A DNA stretch of 64,000 bases from Aurantimonas sp. 22II-16-19i (GTDB lineage: Bacteria > Pseudomonadota > Alphaproteobacteria > Rhizobiales > Rhizobiaceae): positions 62,001-126,000 of the forward strand of contig NZ_AQQS01000011.1 in assembly GCF_002088275.1 (NCBI RefSeq). The letters run 5' to 3'. How positions within the stretch are numbered: the stretch's first letter is position 1; each line of letters starts with the position of its first letter. The notes beneath the pieces were generated by a model. The model ran no database searches, was not told the origin of the DNA, and saw only the letters and a list, made by a program, of their open reading frames with translations. Below are positions 50,963-60,173 of this stretch, piece after piece. The translations under genes and the position numbers were made by a program.

Positions 50963-51985
50963 TTACTGGAGGAGGTTCTTTTCCTTCAGATAGGCGGTCA
51001 GCGTGTCGTAGACCTTCTGAGCCTGGGGCGACTGCTTGGCGATCGTCTCCCACTCCGCCTGGCCGAGCTGGCGGAACTTGGCGCGCTCTTCCTCGGACCA
51101 GTCGTGAATGGTGATCTTGCCACCCGCCTTGGCCTCCTCGACGGCCTTCAGATCAGCGGCCTTGTTGCCTTCGATCTGGGTCTTCTGGAACTCTTTCACC
51201 GTCTCTTCGAGCATCGTCTTGATGTCGTCGGGCAGCGCGTCCCACTTGCCCTGGTTCATCGACACCTCAACCAGCGGAAGCGAGTGAAACCCCGGATAGA
51301 CGGGATTGGGGGCGATGTCGTTGAGGCCCTGCTGCTGATTGACCGAGAACACCGAGTAATCGGCGGCGTCGACGACACCCTTGTCGAGCGAGGTAAAGAC
51401 TTCCGCCGAAGGCAGGTTCACCGGCGAAGCGCCTGCGGCCGCGAAGACGTTGGCGATCGGGCCCTCCGGCGAGCGCATCTTCAAGCCCTTGAGGTCGTCG
51501 ACCCCGTCGAGCGGAACGCGCGAGACGAAGGCTTCGAGGCCGGGCGTCGAGACGCCGATGAAGTGCAGGCCGTAGGAACCGAGAAGGTCCTGCATGATCT
51601 CCTTGCCGCCGCCGTTCTCGACGAAGTCGATCATCTGCGCGGGATCCGACCACGCACCAACCGGATTGGCGATGAGGCCAAAGGCGGGGTCCTTGCCGGC
51701 CCAGTAGGAGCTGTCGCAGATCTGGCCGTCGAGAATGCCCGCGGCGACCGCGTCGAGCGTTTCATTGTACTCGACCACGGAGCCGACCGGCAGCAGCTCG
51801 ATCTGAACCTTGCCGTCCGAGCGCTCCTTGACGAGATCCGTCCAGCCCTTCTGGTATTCGAAATTCGGGTTGCCCGCAGGGTCCGATGACTGGAAGCGGA
51901 ATGAATAGTCTTGCGCGTTGGCGAAGCCGGCCATCGCGAGAAGTGCAGCGGCGCTCAGCGTCGTCGTGAAGATTGATCGTTTCAA
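50963..51985 (-). CDS. dctP: TRAP transporter substrate-binding protein DctP
   Basis: The product has 340 residues with a signal peptide (GFANAQD). The family region LKGLKMRSPEGPIANVFAAAGASPVNLPSAEVFTSLDKGVVDAADYS contains the carboxylate-binding Arg (LKMR). The ligand is probably an organic or sugar acid, given the neighbouring enzymes. Translation begins at a TTG (51985) behind GGGAGGATC. Confidence 0.93.
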   Translation of the reverse strand: MKRSIFTTTLSAAALLAMAGFANAQDYSFRFQSSDPAGNPNFEYQKGWTDLVKERSDGKVQIELLPVGSVVEYNETLDAVAAGILDGQICDSSYWAGKDPAFGLIANPVGAWSDPAQMIDFVENGGGKEIMQDLLGSYGLHFIGVSTPGLEAFVSRVPLDGVDDLKGLKMRSPEGPIANVFAAAGASPVNLPSAEVFTSLDKGVVDAADYSVFSVNQQQGLNDIAPNPVYPGFHSLPLVEVSMNQGKWDALPDDIKTMLEETVKEFQKTQIEGNKAADLKAVEEAKAGGKITIHDWSEEERAKFRQLGQAEWETIAKQSPQAQKVYDTLTAYLKEKNLLQ

Positions 51986-52056
51986 AAAGGATCCTCCCTG
52001 GATTGCAGTCGTCTTGAAGATCGAGCGCGGCCCGTAAGGGTCGCCACCCGGGTTGT

Positions 52057-52869
52057 TCAGCCGCCGTCTTCAGCGGCCGGTCTCTTGGAAGCGAAGCCTG
52101 CCTCCTCGATCATCGGCGCAAAGCTCGCATCGAGCCATTGCGGATCGACGACGCCCTCCAGCTCGTCGATCAGGGCCGTGCCATAGGCGACGAGCGCATC
52201 GCACGCCTCCCGCGCCGCTTTCTCGTCGCCAGCAAGGACCGCGTCCATGATCGCGATATGACTCTCGACCGTTTTGGCGAGCCCAACCTCGCCGCTGATC
52301 CGGGTCAGGTTGAGATAACCGGTTCGACGCGCGATCGCATGCAGCGGCCGCAGCGCCCGTTCCAGAAAGCGCTCGCCGGAAGCTTGGATGAGCAGGACGT
52401 CGAAGCTCTTGTCGATCGCGTTGAAACGGTCGACCGTCATTGGTCCCGCCTCGCTTGCAAGTTGGCGCCGGAGATAGTGCACCCGCGCGCGGTCGTTCGG
52501 CGTCATGTTCCGCATCGCTGCCTCGGTCACGAACCTGATCAGGTCTCGTCGCAGCACTGCGAGGCGGCGCTCACGCGCAAGATCGATCGGGGCGATCCTC
52601 AGTCCGTTGCGTGGCACGATCTCGAGCAGGGTTTCGGCAGCCAGCCGCCGGACGGCCTGGTGCACGGGCGTCCTCCCAAGGCCGACCCTTGCCTGAATGT
52701 CCTGAGTCCGGATGAAGGCTCCGGGCGCAAGCTGCATCGAAACGAAGAGCTCCTCGATGCGCTCGTAGGCCGTGGCCGTCAGGTCTCCCGTGCGCCCGGC
52801 GACCAGATCGCCCGAGCTCGGCCCGCCAGCCTTGTCCCGCCTGTCAGTCGGAATATTCCGGTCTTCCAT
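52057..52869 (-). CDS. GntR family (FadR-like) regulator
   Basis: The product has 270 residues. An N-terminal winged HTH (about 27-95) has QDIQARVGLGRTPVHQAVRRLAAE, followed by an all-helical FCD-type effector domain. It probably controls the TRAP operon downstream and the divergent enzyme operon. The ATG at 52869 is chosen because a GTG 60 bp upstream would overlap the predicted -10. Confidence 0.88.
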   Translation of the reverse strand: MEDRNIPTDRRDKAGGPSSGDLVAGRTGDLTATAYERIEELFVSMQLAPGAFIRTQDIQARVGLGRTPVHQAVRRLAAETLLEIVPRNGLRIAPIDLARERRLAVLRRDLIRFVTEAAMRNMTPNDRARVHYLRRQLASEAGPMTVDRFNAIDKSFDVLLIQASGERFLERALRPLHAIARRTGYLNLTRISGEVGLAKTVESHIAIMDAVLAGDEKAAREACDALVAYGTALIDELEGVVDPQWLDASFAPMIEEAGFASKRPAAEDGG

Positions 52870-52920
52870 TGGAGAGGAAACTTGCAAATGCGGCCTCAAA
52901 CCCGTATGCGTTCGCCTGTG

Positions 52921-52949
52921 ATATTTCACGGTATTTTGTGGAATGTCAA
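52921..52949 (-). promoter_or_regulatory. promoter of the GntR-TRAP genes
   Basis: On the minus strand TTGACA (52944-52949) and AAATAT (52921-52926) are 17 bp apart. The AT-rich stretch includes the symmetric GTGATATTTCAC, a possible GntR-type operator, between the divergent genes. Confidence 0.6.
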
Positions 52950-53015
52950 CACACTCTTCTAAGGCGCGAAGGCTTCAGCGAAAGCGCGAACCCTAAAGAC
53001 GATGGAGAAAGAGCG

Positions 53016-54221
53016 TTGAAGATCACCGCGATCGAGACACTGCGCACGCAGGAGTTTTCAAACGTCCTTTGGGTGCGTGTTCACACCGATGAGGGGACGA
53101 TCGGGCTGGGCGAGACCTTCTACGGCGCGGGCGCCGTCGAGGCTCATATCCACGACACTCTCGCCGATCGGCTCCTGGGCAAGGATCCGCTGCGCATCGA
53201 GGCCCTTTCGCGTGAACTCGTGAACCTGCCGATGGCTCAGTCGTCGACCGGGGCGGAATACCGTGCGGCCTCCGCCATCGACCTGGCCCTTTGGGACATT
53301 TTCGGCAAAGTCTGCGACCAGCCTGTGCACCAGATGCTCGGCGGCCTGTGTCACGACAAGGTGCCTGTCTACAACACCTGCGCCGGCTACGGCTACGTCC
53401 GCTCTCACAAGATCAAGCCGGTCGACACCTGGAATTTCGGGGCATCGCAGGATGGTCCTTACGAAGATCTCCAGGGCTTCATGACCGATGCCGGCGCGAT
53501 CGCCGAAAGCCTGCTCGAGCAGGGCATCACCGGCATGAAGATCTGGCCGTTCGATCCTCCCGCCATCGCGAACGATGGACGCTTCATCTCCACCGCAGAG
53601 ATGCGAAAGGCCCTTGAGCCCTTCGAGAAGATCCGCAAGCGCGTCGGCGATAAGATGCAGATCATGGTGGAGTTCCACTGCTTGTGGAATCTGCCGACGA
53701 TCAAGCGCATCGCCCGCGAACTCGAAGCTTTCGATCCGACCTGGTACGAAGACCCCATCCGCATGAATTCTGTCTCGGCGCTGAAGGAGCTCGCGGCCTC
53801 CACAAGCGTGCCGATCTGTGCCTCCGAGACGCTGGGGAGCCGCTTTCCCTACAAGGACATGCTGGAGGCCGGCGCCATCGGCGTCGTCATGACCGACCTC
53901 GTCTGGACGGGCGGCCTCACCGAGGGGCGCAAGATCGCGGCGTTGGCCGACACCTACCATCGGCCTTACGCCCCGCACGACTGCACCGGGCCGGTTGCCT
54001 ATGTGGCGGCCGTCCATTCCTCGCTTTCGCAGCCCAACACGCTGATCCAGGAATCGGTGCGGGCCTTCTATACCGGCTGGTACAAGGAACTCGTCACCGA
54101 ACTGCCGAAGATCGAGAACGGCCATGTCCTGCCCATGCAGGGGCCGGGCCTCGGCACCGAACTTCTGCCGTCGGTCTTCGAACGGTCCGACCTTACCACC
54201 CGCAAATCGGAGCTTTCCTGA
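53016..54221 (+). CDS. mandelate racemase/muconate lactonizing enzyme family dehydratase
   Basis: The product has 401 residues and starts at TTG (53016) behind GGAGAAAGAG, because homology begins at KITAIETLRTQ. Metal ligands in the enolase-superfamily barrel are E in MVEFHCLW, E in TWYEDPI and E in ICASETLGS; the acid/base regions are GMKIWPFD and YAPHDCTGP. Most such enzymes dehydrate acid sugars (gluconate, galactonate, mannonate and similar). The exact substrate is not clear. Confidence 0.9.
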   Translation: MKITAIETLRTQEFSNVLWVRVHTDEGTIGLGETFYGAGAVEAHIHDTLADRLLGKDPLRIEALSRELVNLPMAQSSTGAEYRAASAIDLALWDIFGKVCDQPVHQMLGGLCHDKVPVYNTCAGYGYVRSHKIKPVDTWNFGASQDGPYEDLQGFMTDAGAIAESLLEQGITGMKIWPFDPPAIANDGRFISTAEMRKALEPFEKIRKRVGDKMQIMVEFHCLWNLPTIKRIARELEAFDPTWYEDPIRMNSVSALKELAASTSVPICASETLGSRFPYKDMLEAGAIGVVMTDLVWTGGLTEGRKIAALADTYHRPYAPHDCTGPVAYVAAVHSSLSQPNTLIQESVRAFYTGWYKELVTELPKIENGHVLPMQGPGLGTELLPSVFERSDLTTRKSELS

Positions 54222-55000
54222 TGCCTGACGCCAAACCCAATCCACTGTTCGATATTTCCGGCAAGACCGCCCTCGTCACCGGCTCCTCGCGCGGGCTCGG
54301 CCGGGCGATCGCGGAAGGGCTCGGGGATGCAGGGGCGCGGCTCGTAATCAACGGGCGCAAGGCGGAAACCGTGAAGCAGGCCGCGGACGAGATGCGCGCC
54401 AAGGGCTACGAGGTCCTCGAAGCCGTGTTCGACGTCGCGGTCGAGGAAGAAGTCGAAGGGGCCTTCGCCCGGTTCGATGCCGAAGGCATCGAGATCGACA
54501 TCCTCGTCAACAATGCCGGCATCCAGCATCGCCAGCTCATGGTCGAGCTGAAGCTCGCCGACTGGCAGCGCGTCATCGACACCAATCTGACGGCGGCCTT
54601 TCTTCTCGGACGCGAGGCGGCCAAACGCATGATCCCGCGGGGGAGCGGCAAGGTCATCAATATCGGCTCGCTGACCTCCGACCTCGCGCGCCGCACGGTG
54701 ACGCCCTATACGGTCGCCAAAGGCGGCATCAAGATGCTGACCAAGGGCATGGCCGCAGAATGGGCCGAGCACGGCATCCAGGCGAATGCGATCGGCCCCG
54801 GCTACATGGTGACCGAGATGAACGAGGCGCTGCTGTCGGACCCGGAGTTCGATGCCTGGGTCAAGGGGCGTACGCCCGCCAAGCGGTGGGGGCAGCCGGA
54901 CGAACTCATCGGCGCGGCCGTCTTCCTCGCGTCGCCCGCCTCCAATTACGTCAACGGCCAGCTCATCTTCGTCGACGGCGGCATGATCTCGGTGCTCTGA
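54221..55000 (+). CDS. SDR family oxidoreductase, gluconate 5-dehydrogenase-like
   Basis: The product has 259 residues. The cofactor motif is TGSSRGLGRAIA, then NNAG and the catalytic Ser-Tyr-Lys in NIGSLTSDLARRTVTPYTVAK. The closest named type is IdnO/gluconate 5-dehydrogenase, which interconverts 5-keto-gluconate and gluconate. Its start overlaps the dehydratase stop by one base. Confidence 0.9.
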   Translation: MPDAKPNPLFDISGKTALVTGSSRGLGRAIAEGLGDAGARLVINGRKAETVKQAADEMRAKGYEVLEAVFDVAVEEEVEGAFARFDAEGIEIDILVNNAGIQHRQLMVELKLADWQRVIDTNLTAAFLLGREAAKRMIPRGSGKVINIGSLTSDLARRTVTPYTVAKGGIKMLTKGMAAEWAEHGIQANAIGPGYMVTEMNEALLSDPEFDAWVKGRTPAKRWGQPDELIGAAVFLASPASNYVNGQLIFVDGGMISVL

Positions 55001-55061
55001 CGGCGACGGCGGGCCAAGCCCGAGCTGCCACGAACCATCCATCAAGGAAGGAAACCATCCG

Positions 55062-56111
55062 ATGCGCGCAATCGTCGCCCACGCCCCCCATGATCTGCGT
55101 TTGGACGAGCGCGAGGCGGCGGGAGATCCAGGTCCGGGCGAGGTGCGCCTGCGTCTCGCCGTCGGAGGCATCTGTGGTTCGGATCTCCATTATTATCACA
55201 ATGGCGGCTTCGGCACGGTGCGGTTGAGAGAGCCGATGATCCTCGGACACGAGGTTTCCGGAACGGTCGAGGCCCTGGGCAAGGGCGTTTCGAAGCTCGC
55301 CATCGGCGATATCGGCGCGCTCAACCCCTCGCGTGCCTGCGGTCACTGCGAGGAATGCCGCCGGGGGCTGCCGAACCAGTGCCTCGACATGGTTTTCAAC
55401 GGCTCGGCGATGCGCTTCCCGCATGTCCAGGGCCTTTTCCGCGAGACGCTCACCGTACCGGAGGCCCAGCTCATCAAGGCGGAGGGCGTCGCGGACGCCT
55501 CGCTCCTGGCGCTCGCCGAGCCCTTTGCCGTCTGCCTTCATGCGGCGCGCCGTGCGGGCGATCTATTCGGGCGGACGGTCGTCGTCTTCGGCTGCGGACC
55601 GATCGGGTGCCTCGCCGTCGCGGCAGCGAAGCTCGCGGGCGCGGCGAAGATCGTCGCCTGCGACGTCCACGACGCGCCCTTGAAGATCGCCGAGGCGCTT
55701 GGCGCCGACCGGCTCGTCAACACCGCGGCGAACCCCGGCGACCTCGATGATCTGAAGGCTGGAAAGGGCCGGACGGACTGCGTCTTCGAATGCTCCGGAC
55801 ATCCGGGCGCTCTCGCCGCCGCGCTCGAGATCTTGAGACCCCGCGGACGCCTCGTGACCGTCGGGCTCGGCGGCGCCATTGAAGTGCCGATGTCGCTCGT
55901 CGTGACGAAGGAGATCGAGGCGGTCGGCAGTTTCCGCTTCGACGAGGAGTTTGCCGTCGCCGTGAACCTCATCGCATCGGGCCGGGCGGATCTCAGCCCC
56001 CTCGTCACCCACCGAATGCCGGCGGCGCGAGCGATCGAGGCCTTCGATATTGCTTCGGACCGCTCGCAGGCCATGAAGATCCATCTCGATCTGCAGGACT
56101 GGGACGGTTGA
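55062..56111 (+). CDS. zinc-dependent dehydrogenase, L-idonate 5-dehydrogenase-like
   Basis: The product has 349 residues. The catalytic zinc sites are in CGSDLHYYHNGG and GHEVSG, the structural zinc Cys set is in ACGHCEECRRGLPNQC, and the NAD fold has VFGCGPIGCLAV. The YYHNGGFGTVRLREPMILGHE pattern is that of IdnD. With the SDR it would convert idonate through 5-keto-gluconate. Confidence 0.92.
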   Translation: MRAIVAHAPHDLRLDEREAAGDPGPGEVRLRLAVGGICGSDLHYYHNGGFGTVRLREPMILGHEVSGTVEALGKGVSKLAIGDIGALNPSRACGHCEECRRGLPNQCLDMVFNGSAMRFPHVQGLFRETLTVPEAQLIKAEGVADASLLALAEPFAVCLHAARRAGDLFGRTVVVFGCGPIGCLAVAAAKLAGAAKIVACDVHDAPLKIAEALGADRLVNTAANPGDLDDLKAGKGRTDCVFECSGHPGALAAALEILRPRGRLVTVGLGGAIEVPMSLVVTKEIEAVGSFRFDEEFAVAVNLIASGRADLSPLVTHRMPAARAIEAFDIASDRSQAMKIHLDLQDWDG

Positions 56112-56115
56112 CGCC

Positions 56116-57090
56116 ATGCTGATCGTCTTCCACGGCGCAAATGCCGAAACCTTCTCCATCGGCATTGAGGACCGGCTCGGGGCCGGTCACGAGGTGGCTC
56201 GCGTGTCCGATGCCCTCGATGGCGACGGCGAGCGCGAGGCCTTCGAAAAGGCCGAAATCATCGTCGGCATCGCGCTCAAGGAGCACCATCCGACCCCGCG
56301 CGCTTTGAAGCTTTACCTGTCGCCTGCAGCGGGCGTCGACCAGATCGACGTCGGCTGCCTGCCGGAGGGCTCCACCCTCTGCAACGCCTTTGGTCACGAG
56401 ACTGCGATCGCCGAATATGTGATGGCAGCGCTGCTCGCGCGCCACGTGCCGCTCGTTCGCGTCGACGCCCAGCTCAGGCAAGGCAACTGGGAACATTGGG
56501 CCGGGCGGCCGACCGGCCTGCGCAGCGAGCTTCGCAGCCAGACGCTCGGCATCGTCGGCTTCGGCCATATCGGCAAGGCGATTGCGAAAGCCGCGAAAGC
56601 TTTCGGCATGCGCGTCCTCGTCGCCAATCGCTCGGTGGTCGAGCCGACGGACGTCGTTGACGAGAGCTTTGGTCTTGAGAGGCTCGGCGAGATGGCACCG
56701 ATGGTCGACGTGCTCCTTGCGACGCTGCCGCTGACGGAAGAGACGCGCGGACTGATCGGTGCCGACGTTCTGTCCGCCCTTCCCAATGGCGCCGTCATAA
56801 TGAATGTCGGGCGCGGAGCGGTGATCGAGGAACACGCCCTTTACGACGCGTTCGCGTCGGGCCGTATCTCGGGCATCATCGACACTTGGTACCGCTATCC
56901 CTCGGTCGAAAATCCCGAACCGCATCCCTCGGAGCTGCCGTTCCACGAATTGCCGAACCTATTGATGACGCCGCACATGTCGGCCTGGACCACCGGGACG
57001 ATCGCACGGCGCCAGGAGGTGATCGTGGACAATGTCCGGCGGATCTCGCGAGGCGAGCTTCCTGTCAATCGCGTTTATCCGCATGGCTGA
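56116..57090 (+). CDS. D-isomer 2-hydroxyacid dehydrogenase
   Basis: The product has 324 residues. The NAD motif is GIVGFGHIGKAI; NVGRGAVIEE follows it. The catalytic His is in MTPHMSAWT. Family members reduce 2-keto acids such as glyoxylate, hydroxypyruvate or 2-keto-gluconate, and the last fits this cluster. It follows the idonate-type enzyme after 4 bp. The 57091-57338 stretch after it holds no clear gene. Confidence 0.9.
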   Translation: MLIVFHGANAETFSIGIEDRLGAGHEVARVSDALDGDGEREAFEKAEIIVGIALKEHHPTPRALKLYLSPAAGVDQIDVGCLPEGSTLCNAFGHETAIAEYVMAALLARHVPLVRVDAQLRQGNWEHWAGRPTGLRSELRSQTLGIVGFGHIGKAIAKAAKAFGMRVLVANRSVVEPTDVVDESFGLERLGEMAPMVDVLLATLPLTEETRGLIGADVLSALPNGAVIMNVGRGAVIEEHALYDAFASGRISGIIDTWYRYPSVENPEPHPSELPFHELPNLLMTPHMSAWTTGTIARRQEVIVDNVRRISRGELPVNRVYPHG

Positions 57091-57338
57091 ACTGCGAGGC
57101 GGTCGATGACCTTGCCGGCATCTGCCGGCGCCGCTCGGTTCGCATGACGATCCGGGATGGTCCGGAAGTTGTCTGCGTCCGCTCCGTCGTTCACATTGCG
57201 CGCTCCCCCGCGGATATTTCCGACGTCAGGATTCAGAATTGTCTGAATGGCTCGGGCCGGATCGTCGAGGGGCGACATGCTCTGCTTCTCGATCGATCAG
57301 AAGACAGTCAGTGCCGCGAATTCGTGACCGGGTTCTTG

Positions 57339-58574
57339 TCATGCCAGTTCGCTGTAGAGCGGCACGGTCGGGGCATGGGCGTCGATTGCCGCTACGACGT
57401 TAGCGGCGAGAGGAAGATGCCCCTTCTCGGTCTCCCACACCTGCCGGAACCGTTGGACGGTTTCGGCGGCAGTGTCGACGACAAGCTTTTCCGGCAGAAG
57501 GGCTTTGGCCGCCAGATGCCGAAGCTCATCTGCATCGAAGTCGGCCATCTTCTTCGTCCGGGAGAAATTCAGGGCGGCCGTGTCCTCGCCCTCGATGTAG
57601 GCGATGGTCGAAACGAGATCGTAGGCTGGCGAGAGCATGGCCGATCGCTTATCCGGATAGATCAGCGACCAGTTTTTGAGATGCATGTCGCCATTGCCTA
57701 TCAGCGCACTGAATACGAGGCGGCGAATGAACTCGGCAGCGCCGGCGTCTCCTGCCTCAGTCCCGATAACGCGCGCGATGTTGGCGTAGCTGGCACGCTT
57801 GTATTTGTCGTCCGGAAAGACCCCGAAAACCTGCGCGAAATCCTCGGTGTGGACCGGACCGTCGCCGGTTCGGTCGAAGCGGCTGACAGCAAGCGCTCGT
57901 CCCTTCAGCTGGCCGACGCCTTCTGGAATACCGGCGATCGCATCGAGAGCCACCAGGTTGATGACAGGCACCTCCATGCCGATCATCCCAGCGATCGTCA
58001 TCATTGAGAACTCGTTCTCCGGAACCCCGGTGAATTGCTGGGACGGAAGCTTCACGATCCAGGAACCACCAACGCCTTCGGCGGGAATGGTCAGGCCTCC
58101 GCCCTTCCCTGTGTTCTCGAACGCGGAGAATTTCAGTTGCACACCCGCGAGCGAAAAGCGCAGCGCATTGGGTTTGACGTTCTCCGGCAAATCCTCGCCG
58201 GCACCAGGTGGAAAGGCGTTACCAGCCGCCGGATGGATCGAGAGTGCTCCGGGCAGGTCGAGCCCCAGCACCCAGAGCAGGAAGAATTCTCGCTGCTGAT
58301 TGACCCCGGCCCGCTCGGCGAGATAGCGGCGTAGGCCGCCCTCCGGCAAAAGGTTCGAGAAGAATGGCGGTACAACCCGCTGTGTCGGGCGGATCCTGGT
58401 GATGAGGGCGCCCAGATCATCCTTGAACGATAGGCTGAGGGTCGGTCGATCCGGGTTCCCGACATAGTCTTCGTTGAAGGTAAAGATCGTCCGATCGCCC
58501 TGCAAATGGGTCAGCGTGCCGATAGGCTCGTCGTAGAGCCGCACGTCGAGAACCGAGACGTCAGGCATCTCCAT
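57339..58574 (-). CDS. hipA: HipA family Ser/Thr kinase toxin
   Basis: The product has 411 residues. The N-subdomain (VRLYDEPIGTL) and the kinase segments SLAGVQLKFSAF, the catalytic loop GNGDMHLKNWSLIY and SPAYDLVSTI are all present. HipA phosphorylates aminoacyl-tRNA synthetases and causes dormancy. The start ATG (58574) overlaps the hipB end by 14 bp; 58568 is an alternative. Confidence 0.93.
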   Translation of the reverse strand: MEMPDVSVLDVRLYDEPIGTLTHLQGDRTIFTFNEDYVGNPDRPTLSLSFKDDLGALITRIRPTQRVVPPFFSNLLPEGGLRRYLAERAGVNQQREFFLLWVLGLDLPGALSIHPAAGNAFPPGAGEDLPENVKPNALRFSLAGVQLKFSAFENTGKGGGLTIPAEGVGGSWIVKLPSQQFTGVPENEFSMMTIAGMIGMEVPVINLVALDAIAGIPEGVGQLKGRALAVSRFDRTGDGPVHTEDFAQVFGVFPDDKYKRASYANIARVIGTEAGDAGAAEFIRRLVFSALIGNGDMHLKNWSLIYPDKRSAMLSPAYDLVSTIAYIEGEDTAALNFSRTKKMADFDADELRHLAAKALLPEKLVVDTAAETVQRFRQVWETEKGHLPLAANVVAAIDAHAPTVPLYSELA

Positions 58575-59145
58575 CGTCCAACAAATAGGCGGGTCGCGGC
58601 TCCGACGGACTGGCATGGGCGATGGAGTTGCGTAGTCGCTGCAGGCTTTGCGCGATGTCACGCACGACAGGGTCCGCCTGCGCGTTCGCCTGATAGCGCT
58701 CGAGGCGGACGATCAGCTCACGCACCAGCTGCATTTCCTGATCGCTGAGATTTACCCGTCGCAGAAACCGAAGCGTTTCTTCGATGCGATCGAGATCGGC
58801 GGAGCTGCCGTCAAGCTGCTTCATTTTCTTGACCAGCCGCTCGGCACGGGCAAAGCGCTTGTTGTCGGGATGACCGGTACGGATATGCATGTCCGGTGTT
58901 GCCTGCGCCTTGATCAGGCCTCGCACCGCGGGCACGAGTTTCTTCGGCACGAGCATGAGCTCGAGATCGAGCGCGCGTGTCATATCGATGAAGCTCGACA
59001 GCCCGGGCTCCATCTTGCCGCTCTCAATTTGGGAAATATGGCTCTGCGTCAGCCCCGCCCGTTCGCTGAGCGCGCGCTGACTCATATCCGATGCCTCGCG
59101 CACCTCACGGGCATGCGCAATCAGGCTTTCGCTCTGATAGGCCAT
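58561..59145 (-). CDS. hipB: HipB-like XRE antitoxin/regulator
   Basis: The product has 194 residues, longer than E. coli HipB. The N-terminal Cro/CI HTH is MSQRALSERAGLTQSHISQIESGKMEPGLSSF. A helical extension (about 90-194) of unknown role follows. It binds HipA and represses the operon. Confidence 0.9.
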   Translation of the reverse strand: MAYQSESLIAHAREVREASDMSQRALSERAGLTQSHISQIESGKMEPGLSSFIDMTRALDLELMLVPKKLVPAVRGLIKAQATPDMHIRTGHPDNKRFARAERLVKKMKQLDGSSADLDRIEETLRFLRRVNLSDQEMQLVRELIVRLERYQANAQADPVVRDIAQSLQRLRNSIAHASPSEPRPAYLLDDGDA

Positions 59146-59152
59146 GATACAG

Positions 59153-59259
59153 ATTCCTAATCAAATTCAAAGCTGCGATCAGGATATTATATCTAACCAA
59201 CGGCCTAGCCGACGTCAAGAAATTTGATATAGGATAATGATAAATGCTGAATCCTAATC
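59153..59259. promoter_or_regulatory. probable hipBA operator region
   Basis: ATTCCTAATC (59153-59162) is repeated as AATCCTAATC (59250-59259), and TAGGAT (59230-59235) pairs with ATCCTA (59251-59256). The region is AT-rich against a GC-rich background and lies directly upstream of hipB. E. coli HipB recognises TATCC/GGATA half-sites, which these resemble. Confidence 0.6.
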
Positions 59260-59723
59260 CAGAAAAATATATCGTATTTTTGGCTGAAAGCCGAATGCGA
59301 AAGGTCGCTGGGTTCCCGAGAAAGCCAAGCAATTCGAGACCGCTGCCGAGGCGTCACGCCGGTCGAGCGATTTCACCGCTTTTTGAGAGGACGGTGGGTA
59401 AAAGCATACGGGCGGAGATCGCCGCTCGCGCCCAAGGTGAGGGATACGAAGCTCGCATCGTCAGCTCCATCGACGTCCTTGCAGGACGGAGGATCGATCG
59501 ACTTGACCTCTATGGCGTCCGCAATCTCCAGGCCGCGCAGCGGCCTTCGGCGCGAAGCGCCGGGGCGGGCCGGTACAGGGTGGGCTCAGCTCGCCCCCGG
59601 CCCGGGCATTTTCTGGGTTCCTCCTCGATCGCTGCCAGGGGATGCGGCTGCCGCTGACGGCACCCCGGAAATTCCGCCGCACCATGACGGCGCGGCGGCT
59701 TCTCCCCGACCACCAGTGGCAGC
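59260..59723. other. non-coding stretch, nothing recognised
   Basis: About 460 bp between the hipB operator region and the end of ardC. I see several short frames, but none with a start, a ribosome site and a recognisable family. It is GC-rich and may contain the ends of decayed genes. Confidence 0.5.
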
Positions 59724-60030
59724 TCAGGCGGCGATTGCACCGGTCTCCTTGGCCTTCGTTGCATCGTCGCGATCGACGCTTTGCATGATGAAGTCAGCGG
59801 CCTTCTGGGCTTCGCTTGCCGCTCGGAAGATCGCGCGCTTGTCCTCCTTCAACGCCTTCAGCCACCCCTCGACATAGGCGGCCGACTGGTCGAATGTCGG
59901 CTGTACGCCAAGGCGAACGCTCAACATGCACGCGCCGATTTCGGCCACCAGTTCCTCGAAGGCATAGGCTTTGCGGTCATTGAACCGCTTGAACCGCTCA
60001 AGGCGTTTGTCTCCGCCCGTCCAGTGGGTC
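59724..60030 (-). pseudogene. ardC: ardC C-terminal fragment (split by RIT element)
   Basis: One hundred codons carry the end of the ArdC-type antirestriction protein: HWTGGDKRLERFKRF, then AYAFEELVAEIGACMLSVRLGV and a helical tail to the stop at 59724. The fragment begins at the target duplication TGGGTC (60025-60030) and has no start of its own. Its first half is at 63102-63706. Confidence 0.88.
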
Positions 60031-60056
60031 TTATGCCGATATCGGCATAAGACCCA
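60025..60056. repeat. 32-bp perfect palindrome at RIT left junction
   Basis: TGGGTC, then TTATGCCGATATCGGCATAA, then GACCCA: the two halves are exact reverse complements. It covers the target duplication and the first 26 bp of the element. The right junction has no such palindrome. Confidence 0.9.
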
Positions 60057-60082
60057 TAATGCCGCGACCCGGATTATGCCGC
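60051..60082 (+). repeat. RIT left inverted repeat (32 bp)
   Basis: Exact reverse complement of 63076-63107; it begins GACCCATAATGCCG and ends GGATTATGCCGC. An inner pair, TTCGGCATAATC (60129-60140) and GATTATGCCGAA (63017-63028), repeats the GGCATAAT core at nearly equal distance from both ends. These are the likely recombinase binding sites. Confidence 0.9.
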
Positions 60083-60173
60083 GCGGCGTCGGAATGGCGC
60101 GGTCAGCGGCATGATCACGCGCTTCCAGTTCGGCATAATCTTCCGTGCTCCAGCAACATGGAGCATCACGATT

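Noticed and set aside
57091-57338. Minus-strand frame of 67 codons after the 2-hydroxyacid dehydrogenase
   Set aside because: It overlaps the enzyme's end, lacks a ribosome site and shows no family likeness.
59260-59723. Possible gene downstream of the hipB operator
   Set aside because: The 137-codon frame has no ribosome site and no recognisable domain.
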